Assembly (NCBI GenBank): GCA_038245795.1
Contig: JBBRSC010000224.1
Span: forward strand, 1 to 5,631
Reading direction: 5' to 3'
From: JBBRSC01 sp038245795
GTDB lineage: Bacteria > Actinomycetota > Acidimicrobiia > Acidimicrobiales > Microtrichaceae
DNA: 5,631 bases
Below, piece after piece: positions 5,310-5,631 of this stretch (within the stretch, counting starts at the first letter, position 1; every line of letters starts with the position of its first letter). A model generated the notes under the pieces. That model was not told the origin of the DNA. It saw nothing but the letters and a program-made list of their open reading frames with translations, and did no database searches. Made by a program: the position numbers and the translations under genes.

Positions 5310-5631
5310 GTGAATCGGCTGCGGAGCAACGATGACTGCTGGTGCGGCAGTCACAAGAAGTTGAAGCGATGCCACGGCGACCACACCGCCGTTCGACGTC
5401 CAGCAGTCATTCCTGGTGAGGTCTCCGTCGTTCGTCTGGTGCCCGCCAACATCGTCCCCCCGCCCTACGTGCTCGGCGAACCGATCGTCCGCGACGAACT
5501 CCAGATCATGACGGGATCGATGGTCGACCGACTGCGACACGCTGGCCAGATCGCCGCCGAGGTCCTGATCGAGACAGGAGCCGCTGTCGGGGCCGGAGTC
5601 ACCACCGACGAGCTCGATGCCGTCGCGCATC
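5310..5631 (+). CDS. map: Type I methionine aminopeptidase with N-terminal SEC-C zinc motif, cut by the window edge
   Basis: Cytoplasmic metalloenzyme that removes the initiator methionine from new proteins. About 107 codons are visible; the frame is open to the right edge and the metal-binding catalytic residues lie beyond it. The N-terminus NDDCWCGSHKKLKRCHG holds C10-x-C12-x8-C21-H22, a SEC-C zinc-binding motif like that at the end of SecA and at the N-terminus of some bacterial methionine aminopeptidases, where it is thought to help ribosome association. Next comes a linker with VPANIVPPPYVLGEPIV, then the start of the pita-bread fold: MVDRLRHAGQIAAEVLIETGAAVGAGVTTDELDAVAH, which matches the (R)xAGxxAAxxL...G(V)TTxELD signature of the family. 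GTG at 5310 is the first start after an in-frame stop and keeps the whole zinc motif. It lies 9 nt after the NTF2-like gene. Confidence 0.93.
   Translation, partial: MNRLRSNDDCWCGSHKKLKRCHGDHTAVRRPAVIPGEVSVVRLVPANIVPPPYVLGEPIVRDELQIMTGSMVDRLRHAGQIAAEVLIETGAAVGAGVTTDELDAVAH

Noticed and set aside
4686..5630. A 314-codon open frame on the minus strand opposite the NTF2-like and map genes
   Set aside because: Asp/Val/Gly-rich translation typical of an antisense frame; both plus-strand proteins are recognisable families.
1..5631. CRISPR array, insertion sequence or defence operon
   Set aside because: No regularly spaced direct repeats, no transposase-like frame with terminal inverted repeats and no defence domains were found.

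Overview
The window looks like chromosomal core DNA from a high-GC actinobacterium. The gene neighbourhood (ClpS next to a DUF2017 protein), the actinobacterial form of CtaA (Asn where other lineages have the first haem-ligand His) and the tRNA-Glu/Asp/Phe cluster all point there. Heavy use of GTG starts and near absence of Shine-Dalgarno sequences suggest a deep-branching group such as Acidimicrobiia. That placement is inference; no search could be run.

Layout: (1) 1-278, minus strand: N-terminal part of haem O synthase CtaB, cut by the left edge. (2) 279-456: divergent promoter region. (3) 457-2557, plus strand: a tight three-gene run of ctaA (haem A synthase), clpS (N-degron adaptor of the Clp protease, overlapping ctaA by 4 nt) and a DUF2017 protein with an unusually long N-terminal half. 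(4) 2571-4085, minus strand, convergent: a proline-rich, single-pass membrane-anchored putative zinc metallopeptidase with HELTH and a downstream EGDA motif. (5) 4144-4528: a tRNA cluster, Glu(TTC)-Asp(GTC)-Phe(GAA), with a good extended -10 promoter in front and a strong stem terminator behind. (6) 4530-4754: a non-coding stretch holding a threefold inverted/direct heptamer repeat. (7) 4755-5300: an NTF2/SnoaL-like protein. (8) 5310 to the right edge: the start of a type I methionine aminopeptidase with an N-terminal SEC-C zinc motif.

CtaB makes haem O and CtaA converts it to haem A for the aa3-type cytochrome oxidase, so the left part is an oxidase cofactor module, with ClpS and DUF2017 carried on the same transcript. 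ClpS selects substrates by N-terminal residue and methionine aminopeptidase shapes N-termini, but the two genes are separated and I see no shared regulation.

The most striking signal not belonging to a gene is a promoter layout. All five protein genes that begin a transcription unit here have a TANNNT-like hexamer ending 6 nt (7 nt for ctaB) before the start codon, while the two internal operon genes do not. This is the signature of leaderless transcripts. I found no convincing evidence of a new defence system, mobile element or CRISPR array.
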